Origin: a virus
Direction: 5' to 3' (one strand)
IMG/VR virus record: IMGVR_UViG_3300030109_000549
Span: 1 to 24,442 of that record
DNA length: 24,442 bases
The position numbers were made by a program, and so were the translations under genes. The notes under the pieces were generated by a model. The model saw only the letters and a program-made list of their open reading frames with translations. It did not search any database and had not been told where the DNA came from. Positions 1 to 6,087 of this stretch are shown piece by piece; the stretch's first letter is position 1; the number at the start of each line of letters is the position of its first letter.

Positions 1-80
1 AAAAAACCAATAACTAATGGCGGTCAGCTACTGGTATTTCTCGTGTTGTAATAGAAAGACTCTCCTATGACATCATTACC

Positions 81-109
81 TTATCACATAAATTTAAACC
101 TGCTATACT
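81..109 (+). promoter_or_regulatory. Probable sigma70-type promoter (extended -10) for the late operon
   Basis: A -35-like TTATCA (81-86) is followed after 17 bases by TATACT (104-109), preceded by TG one base away, which makes an extended -10 element. Transcription would start near 116, just ahead of the first gene at 154. The leader (1-153) holds no convincing gene: a short open stretch ending at 51 and a 14-codon reverse stretch both lack a start. Confidence 0.5.
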
Positions 110-124
110 TTATTATCAAAAGTG
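110..124 (+). promoter_or_regulatory. 15-base leader motif, copy 1 (candidate phage promoter or processing site)
   Basis: TTATTATCAAAAGTG lies 29 bases before the first gene. It matches 14 of 15 bases with a copy at 4088-4102 ahead of the capsid gene. I noticed no other near-copy of its TCAAAAGTG core in the window. T7-like viruses often place a phage-polymerase promoter before the capsid gene, so this may be one. The copy here overlaps the expected start region of the sigma70-type promoter, so it could instead be a 5' leader element. Confidence 0.4.
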
Positions 125-153
125 AACTACAATACCTTTAAATCTTATTAATC

Positions 154-357
154 ATGTCATCTGAAAAGCTACCAGTTATTACAGATGAATTGATCTTTGC
201 CTTAGATCAAATCTTTCCACACCGTCATCCTGACTTGTCTTTATCTGATAGAGAGATATGGTTTAAAGCAGGGCAACGATTTGTTGTTGATTACCTGATC
301 GAACAACAGGCAAGACAAAAAGATACCATGCTCACTGAATCAGTATTGGAGAATTAG
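154..357 (+). CDS. Small acidic protein at the head of the morphogenesis operon
   Basis: The 67-residue product has no signal peptide or membrane segment. It carries a recognisable stretch, LSDREIWFKAGQRFVVDYL (about residues 29-47), that looks like one amphipathic helix-rich domain. I remember similar short proteins upstream of the portal gene in marine podoviruses but cannot name a function. No Shine-Dalgarno sequence is visible before the ATG, as for most genes here. The gene ends two bases before the next one, so the two are probably co-expressed. A role in head assembly or the switch to late expression is only a guess from position. Confidence 0.75.
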   Translation: MSSEKLPVITDELIFALDQIFPHRHPDLSLSDREIWFKAGQRFVVDYLIEQQARQKDTMLTESVLEN

Positions 358-359
358 TT

Positions 360-575
360 ATGTGTATTTTCTCATCACCAAAACCACCACCTTTACCAGA
401 GCCTAGACCAACAGCACCTATGCCAGAGAAGACTGCCAAGGCTCCGACTGTAGGTACTAAAAGAACAACTTCTACAAGAACTGGTCGTGGTAGAAGATCT
501 TTTAGAAGACTTGGTACTAGCTCTTTACGCATACCTCTTAAAACAGGCATGGGATCAGGTAATCTAAATTACTAA
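360..575 (+). CDS. Proline-rich, arginine-rich small protein before the portal gene
   Basis: The 71-residue protein starts MCIFSSPKPPPLPEPRP, a proline-rich N-terminus with a cysteine at position 2. It then has a strongly basic segment with GRGRRSFRRLGTSSLRIPL at about residues 42-60. This layout (proline-rich head, RRxGTSSLRIPL tail) is one I associate with short proteins next to the portal gene in T7-like marine phages. The basic tail could bind DNA or the portal ring. It is tightly packed between its neighbours (two bases upstream, one base downstream). Function is unknown; identity as a real gene is supported by position and composition. Confidence 0.75.
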   Translation: MCIFSSPKPPPLPEPRPTAPMPEKTAKAPTVGTKRTTSTRTGRGRRSFRRLGTSSLRIPLKTGMGSGNLNY

Positions 576-576
576 A

Positions 577-2160
577 ATGGAATATTCAACAGGTGGCACA
601 ACTGCTGCTGGCAGATATGCACAACTTCAAAGTTCAAGATCTACTTATGACAGAGAAGCGAAAGACTCTTCTGCGTTGACCATCCCTAGTCTTATTCCAG
701 AAAGTACAGTTGGAACAAAAGCAAAAATAAAAACTCCCTTTCAAGCTGTAGGTGCTAGAGGTGTCAATAGTCTTGCATCTAAACTTTTATTTGCATTGCT
801 ACCACCATCAACTGCCTTCTTTAAATTAAGTATTGATAGTCTTGAATTACTAAAGCAAGGCCAGGAAGGACTAGAAACAGAGATAGATAAAGGACTACGC
901 ACAATAGAAACAGCTTTGATGAATGAGATAGAGATCTCTAACGACAGGGTTGCAATGTTTGAAGCACTGAAACATCTGATCGTTGGAGGGAATGTTCTTC
1001 TCTATCTCACAGACAATGGATTAAAAGTATATCCACTATCAAAGTTTGTTTGTAAAAGAGATGCCGTAGGTAATGTATTAGAAATTATTACACAGGAATC
1101 AGTACACCCCAATGCCCTTCCAGAAGAGTTCTTAGAACAGATCAAAAAGAAAGAGAACTATGACGAGAAGACAATGGATAGTGACCTTGATATATACACA
1201 TACGTCAAGAGAGTTAATGATGACTTCATGTGGTATCAGGAATGTAAAGGAGAAAAGATACCAGGTACTGATGGCAGGTCAAAAGTAGATGTATCACCTT
1301 GGATTACTTTGAGATTTGTAAGAATAGATGGAGAAGATTATGGAAGAGGATATGTAGAAGAATACAGAGGAGACTTAATTAGTTTAGAAGCTTTGATGCA
1401 AGCAATCATAGAAGGTGCTGCTGCATCAGCTAAAACTTTATTCCTTGTAAACCCTAATGGTGTAACTAGAGCAGCAACCCTAGCCAAAGCTCCCAACGGT
1501 GCAATAAGAGAAGGATCTGCTGCCGACATATCTGTGATGCAAGTTAACAAGGGTGCAGACTTTAACGTATCTTTCTCTGCCATACAGCGTATTGAATCAA
1601 GACTAGAGTATGCGTTCCTCATGGCAAGGTCTGTACAGAGAGATGCTGAAAGAGTAACAGCAGCAGAAGTTACCATGATGGCTAATGAATTAGAGAACAG
1701 TCTTGGTGGTATCTACTCCATACTTACTCAGGAGTTTCAACTACCTTACCTAAGACGTAGGATGCACATGCTAGTTAGGTCTGGTAAAGCTCCTAAGTTA
1801 CCAGAGAAGATAGTGAAACCTAAGATTGTTACTGGTGTTCAAGGTCTTGGTAGAGGTAATGATCGTAATAAGCTTGTTGAGTTTATAGGCACAGTCAGTC
1901 AAGCTTTAGGTCCAGATATTATGCGTCAATACATGAATGTGGATGAAGCCATAAAACGACTAGCAAATTCAATTGGGATAGATACTGCTAACCTAGTAAA
2001 GACACAAGAAGAAATTCAAGCAGAACAACAAGCCTTGCAACAGCAACAGCTTATTCAAAGTCTTGGACCTGCTGCTCTTGGATCACCACTTCTTGATCCT
2101 AAAAACAACGCACAAGCACAACAACTATCGGAGGAAGCTAATGCCCAACAAGAAGCCTAG
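577..2160 (+). CDS. Portal (head-tail connector) protein, T7 Gp8-like
   Basis: At 527 residues this is the usual size for a T7-type portal (T7 Gp8 is 536). The portal forms the dodecameric ring at one capsid vertex through which DNA is packaged and ejected, and it seeds capsid assembly. Recognisable features are the N-terminal 'SSRSTYDREAKDSSALTIPSL' region, the following GARGVNSLASKLLFALLPP segment, a central beta/alpha body, and a helical region around AERVTAAEVTMMANELENSLGG. A glutamine-rich C-terminal tail (about residues 470-527) replaces any domain there. The gene begins one base after the preceding stop and lies directly upstream of scaffold and capsid, which is the canonical position. 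Confidence 0.96.
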   Translation: MEYSTGGTTAAGRYAQLQSSRSTYDREAKDSSALTIPSLIPESTVGTKAKIKTPFQAVGARGVNSLASKLLFALLPPSTAFFKLSIDSLELLKQGQEGLETEIDKGLRTIETALMNEIEISNDRVAMFEALKHLIVGGNVLLYLTDNGLKVYPLSKFVCKRDAVGNVLEIITQESVHPNALPEEFLEQIKKKENYDEKTMDSDLDIYTYVKRVNDDFMWYQECKGEKIPGTDGRSKVDVSPWITLRFVRIDGEDYGRGYVEEYRGDLISLEALMQAIIEGAAASAKTLFLVNPNGVTRAATLAKAPNGAIREGSAADISVMQVNKGADFNVSFSAIQRIESRLEYAFLMARSVQRDAERVTAAEVTMMANELENSLGGIYSILTQEFQLPYLRRRMHMLVRSGKAPKLPEKIVKPKIVTGVQGLGRGNDRNKLVEFIGTVSQALGPDIMRQYMNVDEAIKRLANSIGIDTANLVKTQEEIQAEQQALQQQQLIQSLGPAALGSPLLDPKNNAQAQQLSEEANAQQEA

Positions 2161-2299
2161 TTCTCGTAAAAGAAATGAGGACGGTAAGTTTGCACCTGCA
2201 AAAGCTATTGTAAGCGAGTTAGGTGTTAATGATGAACCCACTCCTACAGAGCCAAAGGTGGTCAAAACCAAAAATGGTCGTACACTTACTTTTAATTAA
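2141..2299 (+). CDS. Small basic protein between portal and scaffold
   Basis: I place the start at the ATG at 2141, not at the ATG at 2063 further upstream, because GGAGGA (2130-2135) sits five bases ahead of it. It is one of the few clear Shine-Dalgarno sequences in the window. The product is 52 residues, beginning MPNKKPSSRKRNEDGKFAPA and ending KVVKTKNGRTLTFN. It is basic at both ends with an acidic, proline-containing middle. It overlaps the end of the portal gene by 20 bases, so translation is coupled to it. No function is recognised; a minor virion or assembly factor is plausible from position. Confidence 0.7.
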   Translation: MPNKKPSSRKRNEDGKFAPAKAIVSELGVNDEPTPTEPKVVKTKNGRTLTFN

Positions 2300-2308
2300 C
2301 AAAATTCT

Positions 2309-3112
2309 ATGACTTCATCCCAGGTAAATGTCACAGAGACACCACCAATGTCTCAACAAGATTTAGAAACTCTTGCTAAAAATGAAACTGATGATAACGG
2401 TCTTATACTAGGAAAGTTTAAATCAGTAGAAGATCTTGCTGCCAGTTATAAAGAACTGGAAGGTAAGCTAGGTACAGTAACAGAAGAAGATCAACCTCAA
2501 ACAGAGGAAGAAACAGAAACTACTAAACCAGAATTTAATGCAGAAGAGTTTTATGGTGATGGTCTTGCTTCAGTATTAGAAGAAGTTGGTATTGATGCAC
2601 AAGAAATCTCTACCAGATTTACAGAATCAGGAGAGATCAGTGAAGATGATTACACTAAGTTAGGAGAAGCAGGGTTCTCAAAACAGGTGATCGACACCTA
2701 TCTTGATGGTTTAAGAGGTGCAAGTGAAGGTACTGCTGAAGAGATAGCAACCTCACAAATACAAGGTATAAAAGATTCAATCGGTGGTGATAAGGCTTAC
2801 AATCAAATGGTTAGCTGGGCTTTAGAAAACTTACCAGCAGAAGATCAAAAAGCTTTTAATAAAGTCACAGAATCTGCTGATGCTCCTATTATAAAAATGG
2901 CTGTTCAAGGTCTTTATTCACAATACAAAAATGCTATGGGTGTTGAACCAAATTTAGTATCAGGTAAGGCTTCCACTAGTGGACCTACTCCATATAGATC
3001 TACAGCAGAAGTAGTTACTGCCATGTCAGATCCACGCTATGGTAAAGATGTTACCTACACCGAAGATGTCCAAAGACGTTTAGGTGGTAGTGACGTATTC
3101 TCTAATCGTTAA
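2309..3112 (+). CDS. Capsid assembly (scaffolding) protein, T7 Gp9-like
   Basis: The 267-residue protein is highly acidic and predicted largely helical and disordered, as expected for an internal scaffold. It contains the short GLILGKFKSVEDLAASYKEL stretch (about residues 31-50) typical of podovirus scaffolds. A Glu/Thr-rich linker and a helical core follow, and the C-terminal region ends MSDPRYGKDVTYTEDVQRR. Scaffolds direct polymerisation of the capsid protein around the portal and leave the prohead before DNA enters. The gene lies between portal and major capsid genes, as in T7. It has no Shine-Dalgarno sequence; the first ATG fits the family length. Confidence 0.9.
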   Translation: MTSSQVNVTETPPMSQQDLETLAKNETDDNGLILGKFKSVEDLAASYKELEGKLGTVTEEDQPQTEEETETTKPEFNAEEFYGDGLASVLEEVGIDAQEISTRFTESGEISEDDYTKLGEAGFSKQVIDTYLDGLRGASEGTAEEIATSQIQGIKDSIGGDKAYNQMVSWALENLPAEDQKAFNKVTESADAPIIKMAVQGLYSQYKNAMGVEPNLVSGKASTSGPTPYRSTAEVVTAMSDPRYGKDVTYTEDVQRRLGGSDVFSNR

Positions 3113-3114
3113 CT

Positions 3115-3261
3115 ATGGCTAACAAACCTACAAACCCTTCACTTTATGCAAGGGTAAAATCAGAAGCAAAGAAGAAGTTTAGAGTCTATCCTTCTGCCTA
3201 TGCTAATGCTTGGTTGGTTAGAACTTATAAAAAACGTGGCGGAGGTTATCGTAAAACTTAA
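3115..3261 (+). CDS. 48-residue basic protein with a YPSAYANAW motif
   Basis: An ATG two bases after the scaffold stop opens a 48-codon frame: MANKPTNPSLYARVKSEAKK, then KFRVYPSAYANAWLVRTYKK, then a glycine/arginine tail. The RVYPSAYANAWLV...YK.RGG pattern is a widespread small domain in tailed-phage proteins of unknown function. I associate it with small uncharacterised phage families of the DUF5872 kind, but cannot check this. The protein is strongly basic, so nucleic-acid or capsid contact is possible. It starts the run of five tiny genes that separates scaffold from capsid here. Confidence 0.75.
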   Translation: MANKPTNPSLYARVKSEAKKKFRVYPSAYANAWLVRTYKKRGGGYRKT

Positions 3262-3263
3262 TT

Positions 3264-3380
3264 ATGCCTTTATCTAAAAAACAAAAACAACTAGACAAAA
3301 CTGGTGATGGTAAAATCACTAGAGAAGATCTTATGATCCTTCGTAAATCTAAAAAGAAAAATGGCAAAGTTAAGTCTTAG
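3264..3380 (+). CDS. 38-residue protein with a single EF-hand-like loop
   Basis: The reading frame starts two bases after the previous stop and encodes 38 residues. Residues 11-22 read DKTGDGKITRED, which fits the calcium-binding EF-hand or dockerin loop pattern: Asp at loop position 1, Asp at 5, Gly at 6, Ile at 8, Asp at 12. A hydrophobic LMIL follows, then a lysine-rich tail. The usual entering helix is short and lysine/glutamine-rich. A lone EF loop would need a partner or dimerisation to bind calcium well. The gene's 3' end overlaps the next gene by 20 bases. Function is unknown. Confidence 0.7.
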   Translation: MPLSKKQKQLDKTGDGKITREDLMILRKSKKKNGKVKS

Positions 3381-3513
3381 TCAGATTAATACTCTGAAGA
3401 AACATTCAGTTCATCATTCCAAAAAACATATGGACATGATGAAAAAGCTTATGCGTGAAGGTAAAACATTTAAAGCTGCACATACTGCTGCACAAAAAGA
3501 AGTAGGCAAATGA
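3361..3513 (+). CDS. 50-residue His/Lys/Met-rich helical protein
   Basis: This frame opens inside the end of the preceding gene (20-base overlap) and ends in an ATGA overlap with the next one, a sign of translational coupling. The 50-residue product is almost entirely helix-forming: MAKLSLSQINTLKKHSVHHS, a KKHMDMMKKLMREGK segment, then FKAAHTAAQKEVGK. It has four histidines and five methionines, and is basic. I have seen similar HxxHMxxM...AHxxAxxxVG small proteins in phage genomes without an assigned role. No domain is recognised. Confidence 0.7.
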   Translation: MAKLSLSQINTLKKHSVHHSKKHMDMMKKLMREGKTFKAAHTAAQKEVGK

Positions 3514-3767
3514 GTCTTAAAAGATGGTTTGATGAAAAGTGGGTAGATGTTAAAACAGGTAAAGACTGTGGTAGAGGAAAGGATGAGAAAGGTAGACCTT
3601 ACCCTGCTTGCAGACCTAGTAAAAGAGTTAGTAGTAAAACACCAAAGACTACAGGTGAAATGAGTGCTAAAGAAAAGGCTAGATTTAAATCAGAAAAGAC
3701 CAGCAGTAAAAGAATTTCTTACAATCATAAAAGGAAAAAAGGACGAAAGAGTTTAAAGATTGCATAA
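3510..3767 (+). CDS. DUF5872-like basic protein (WFDEKWVDVKTGKxCG)
   Basis: The 85-residue product begins MSLKRWFDEKWVDVKTGKDC and continues with a PYPACRPSKRVSSKTPKT stretch. This W(F)xEKWVDxxTGKxCGR...YPxCRPSKRV signature is the one I associate with DUF5872-type phage proteins. C20 and C34 could form a metal site or disulfide. The second half is lysine/arginine-rich and probably disordered, with SAKEKARFK at about 52-60. It starts in a four-base overlap with the preceding gene. Function unknown; the very high positive charge suggests binding to DNA or the capsid interior. Confidence 0.75.
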   Translation: MSLKRWFDEKWVDVKTGKDCGRGKDEKGRPYPACRPSKRVSSKTPKTTGEMSAKEKARFKSEKTSSKRISYNHKRKKGRKSLKIA

Positions 3768-3804
3768 ACGTGTTACATTTTAAATAACTACTTATCTTTC
3801 CTTT

Positions 3805-4068
3805 ATGTCGAAGGGAGTATCTCTTACCAAGAAAGACAAAGATCCCACAGGGGGTCTTACTGCTTCTGGTCGTAGGAAATATAACCGAGCAACAGGTGGA
3901 AACTTGCAAGCCCCTGTTACTAAAAGGACAGGTCTTTCACTTAGACAGAAAGCCAGAAGAAAATCCTTTTGTGCAAGAATGTCTAAAGTAAAAGGACCGT
4001 TAAAGAAAGATGGTGAGTTGACACGCAAAGCTCTTGCATTACGCAAGTGGAATTGCGGTTCAGTATAA
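3805..4068 (+). CDS. DUF6321-like basic protein (GGLTASGRRKYNRATGGNL)
   Basis: The 87-residue protein carries GGLTASGRRKYNRATGGNL at about residues 16-34, then KSFCARMSKVKGPLKKDG. It ends KALALRKWNCGSV, with cysteines at 56 and 84. This DPxGGLTxxGRxxYNxxTGxNLxxPV...RxxSFCARM pattern is shared with small phage proteins I know as the DUF6321 type, mostly from T4-like viruses. It follows the DUF5872-like gene after a 37-base gap and ends the tiny-gene run. Long antisense frames on the other strand here are shadows. Function unknown; a DNA- or capsid-associated role is inferred from charge and location. Confidence 0.78.
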   Translation: MSKGVSLTKKDKDPTGGLTASGRRKYNRATGGNLQAPVTKRTGLSLRQKARRKSFCARMSKVKGPLKKDGELTRKALALRKWNCGSV

Positions 4069-4087
4069 ACTTAACAAAACGAAAATC

Positions 4088-4124
4088 TTAATATCAAAAG
4101 TGCCTGATGCGTCAGATACCACTT
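4088..4124 (+). promoter_or_regulatory. 15-base motif copy 2 plus hairpin in the capsid-gene leader
   Basis: TTAATATCAAAAGTG (4088-4102) repeats the motif at 110-124 with one mismatch. Its last bases begin an imperfect hairpin: AAGTG (4098-4102) pairs with CACTT (4120-4124), and CTGA (4104-4107) pairs with TCAG (4112-4115) around TGCG. The 120-base leader before the capsid gene also holds the Shine-Dalgarno AAGGAG (4175-4180), eight bases before the ATG at 4189. A phage promoter, or a processed stable 5' end that boosts capsid expression, is the likely role. Confidence 0.45.
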
Positions 4125-4188
4125 AAGAGAACAGACAGTAGTGAAGTTAGTTTCTCAAATTATTAATCAATCCAAAGGAGTTTAAATT

Positions 4189-5175
4189 ATGGCTAATGCC
4201 ACAGTTTCACGCCTGGGTCTGGTGAACAATAGTGGAACAGGCTTTGACGCTCTGTTTTTAAAAATTTTTAGCGGCGAGGTCTTGACTTCGTTTGCCAGAA
4301 ACAACATCTTCAATGATGCACTGCATTCTGTTCGTACCATAACTTCAGGTAAATCAGCACAGTTCCCTGTAACAGGTGCTGCAACTGCTGCATATCACAC
4401 ACCAGGCACACCATTAGTAGGTGCTAACCAGATCTTGGCAAATGAGAAGATTATTTCTATTGATGATCTACTTATTTCACAAGCATTTGTAAGCAACCTA
4501 GATGAGCTTAAGAATCATTACGATGTAAGGGCAACTTACGCTGATGAATTAGGTAAGGCTCTCGCAAAAACATACGATCAAAACGTAGCGAAGGTAATTG
4601 CTAATGCTTCAAGAGCTTCAACAACACTTACAGGTGGTAGTGGTGGTATCGTAGCTACTTTAGCTTCTGGTAATACAACTTCTGCTGCTGTATCAGGTGA
4701 TGAACTAGCTGGTGCTATCTATGATATTGCACAGACAATGGATGAAAGAGACATTCCTCCAACAGATCGTTTCTGTGTGTTACCACCTGCTGAGTACTAC
4801 AAACTTGCTGAGTCAGCTACAAGAACTGTAGATGTTGACTTCAACCCAGGTGGTAATGGTTCGTTTGCATCAGGTCGTGTACAACAGATTGCTGGTATTC
4901 CAGTAATGATGAGTAACAACGTACCTCAATCAAACGTAGGATCTGAAGTATCTGGTACAAACAACAGCTATGCTGGTGACGATAGTAAAACTATTGGTCT
5001 TGTCTTCCATCGGTCAGCAGTTGGTACTGTGAAGCTAATGGACATGACAACTGAGATCAGTGGTCAGGACTACAGTATTATGTATCAAGGTACATTGATG
5101 GTTGCTAAATATGCTCTTGGTCACGGTATCCTCCGTCCTGAGTGTGCAGCTACAATCAAGCTTGCTGCTTCTTAA
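4189..5175 (+). CDS. Major capsid protein, T7 Gp10-like
   Basis: The 328-residue protein has the hallmarks of T7-type HK97-fold shell proteins: an N-terminal region with FDALFLKIFSGEVLTSFA, a beta segment SVRTITSGKSAQFPVTG, ISIDDLLISQAFVSNLDEL, a YDQNVAKVIA helix, and a C-terminal GTLMVAKYALGHGILRPE strand-helix. Length is close to T7 Gp10A (345). It polymerises on the scaffold into the icosahedral shell. Its strong ribosome-binding site, dedicated leader and immediately following terminator fit the most abundant virion protein. It is the most GC-rich and codon-tidy gene of the region by eye. Confidence 0.97.
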   Translation: MANATVSRLGLVNNSGTGFDALFLKIFSGEVLTSFARNNIFNDALHSVRTITSGKSAQFPVTGAATAAYHTPGTPLVGANQILANEKIISIDDLLISQAFVSNLDELKNHYDVRATYADELGKALAKTYDQNVAKVIANASRASTTLTGGSGGIVATLASGNTTSAAVSGDELAGAIYDIAQTMDERDIPPTDRFCVLPPAEYYKLAESATRTVDVDFNPGGNGSFASGRVQQIAGIPVMMSNNVPQSNVGSEVSGTNNSYAGDDSKTIGLVFHRSAVGTVKLMDMTTEISGQDYSIMYQGTLMVAKYALGHGILRPECAATIKLAAS

Positions 5176-5188
5176 TTTCAATTTATAG

Positions 5189-5217
5189 GGTATCTTATTA
5201 TTAGATACCTTTTTTTT
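5189..5217 (+). terminator. Intrinsic terminator after the capsid gene
   Basis: GGTATCT (5189-5195) and AGATACC (5203-5209) form a perfect seven-pair stem around a seven-base loop, followed by eight T residues (5210-5217). It starts 13 bases after the capsid stop codon. T7 also has a terminator (Tphi) directly after gene 10, so the position matches. It would lower expression of tail genes relative to capsid. Confidence 0.9.
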
Positions 5218-5223
5218 ATTACC

Positions 5224-5295
5224 ATGTATTATTCAAAAAAGAAAAAGAAGAAAGGTGGGAGAGACTCACTTAAGATTAAAAAGAAAGGCTATTAA
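5224..5295 (+). CDS. 23-residue lysine-rich peptide
   Basis: An ATG seven bases after the terminator opens a 23-codon frame: MYYSKKKKKKGGRDSLKIKK followed by KGY. Eleven of the 23 residues are Lys or Arg. Such lysine-rich mini-proteins recur beside capsid genes in this window (3115-4068), which supports a real gene, but the frame is very short. The next gene starts two bases after its stop. No function is recognised. Confidence 0.5.
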   Translation: MYYSKKKKKKGGRDSLKIKKKGY

Positions 5296-5297
5296 AT

Positions 5298-5474
5298 ATG
5301 TTTGGTAAAAACAAAAAGAAAAAAGGTATTCTTGGTTTAGAAGGTCAAGCTTATCTTGATGCTTATAATAAAAAACAAAAAGAAACTGGTAAAACTTCAT
5401 TAGCTGAAAGGGCTAGGTTTATAAAAGAAACATCTAAACTTAGAAATAAACTTATTCAATCAGGAGGTAAGTAA
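5298..5474 (+). CDS. 58-residue basic helical protein
   Basis: The frame begins MFGKNKKKKGILGLEGQAYL and continues into a long helix with TSLAERARFIKETSKLRNK at about residues 33-51. The final codons contain AGGAGG, which is the Shine-Dalgarno sequence for tail tube A, and its stop TAA overlaps that gene's ATG by one base. The SLAERARFIKE segment resembles SAKEKARFKSE in the gene at 3510, hinting at a shared helical element. No assigned function; possibly a minor head component. Confidence 0.68.
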   Translation: MFGKNKKKKGILGLEGQAYLDAYNKKQKETGKTSLAERARFIKETSKLRNKLIQSGGK

Positions 5475-6085
5475 TGTCTATCGCTGCAACTACTGAACTT
5501 GAAAGTGTTAATATTATTCTTGCTTCGATAGGAGAATCACCTATCAATACTTTATCAGGAACACTTCCTGTTGATGCTCGTCTTGCACAATCAACTCTTA
5601 CTGAAGTTAATAAGCTTGTTCAATCAGAAGGTTGGTCTTTTAATACTGAACTTACTGTAACTCTTACAAGAGATAGTTCTACTAAACACATTACTTTATC
5701 AACTGATACCTTAAGAATTGATCCTAGTGAACACCATCATCCAAGTGTTGATGCAATACAACGTGGATCAAAATTATATGACAGATTAAATAATACGTAT
5801 GAATTTGATGAAGACCTTATTTGTACTGTAATTTATTTTAGACCTTATGATGAGATACCAGAACCTGCGAGGAGATATATCACAATTAGAGCTGCTCGTG
5901 TTTTTGTTGATAGACTTGTAGGAGATCAGGCATTACGAACTTACACTCAACAAGATGAGATTAGAGCAAGAGCAGTACTTATGGAGACTGATTTAAGTAA
6001 TGCTGACCATAACTTGTTAAGAGGTGACCCTAGTACTACAAGTGTAATTAGTACTTATTCCCCAGCTAATGTATTAATTAGGTAA
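5474..6085 (+). CDS. Tail tubular protein A, T7 Gp11-like (gatekeeper)
   Basis: The 203-residue product matches the T7 Gp11 family in size (196) and pattern. It begins TELESVNIILASIGESPINTL, followed by a helix EVNKLVQSEGWSFNTE, then an IDPSE...DRLNNTYEFDED beta segment and an ARRYITIRAARVFVDRLVGD helix. It forms the ring that joins the portal to the nozzle and seals the packaged head. AGGAGG lies six bases upstream of the start. The gene directly precedes tail tube B, as in all T7-like phages. Confidence 0.95.
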   Translation: MSIAATTELESVNIILASIGESPINTLSGTLPVDARLAQSTLTEVNKLVQSEGWSFNTELTVTLTRDSSTKHITLSTDTLRIDPSEHHHPSVDAIQRGSKLYDRLNNTYEFDEDLICTVIYFRPYDEIPEPARRYITIRAARVFVDRLVGDQALRTYTQQDEIRARAVLMETDLSNADHNLLRGDPSTTSVISTYSPANVLIR

Positions 6086-6087
6086 TC

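Noticed and set aside
1-51. Open stretch that could be the end of an upstream forward gene.
   Set aside because: Only 16 codons are visible with no recognisable protein sequence, so it cannot be told from chance.
2063-2140. Upstream start for the 52-residue basic gene, giving 78 residues.
   Set aside because: That part overlaps the portal gene heavily and has low-complexity shadow composition, while GGAGGA sits correctly before the ATG at 2141.
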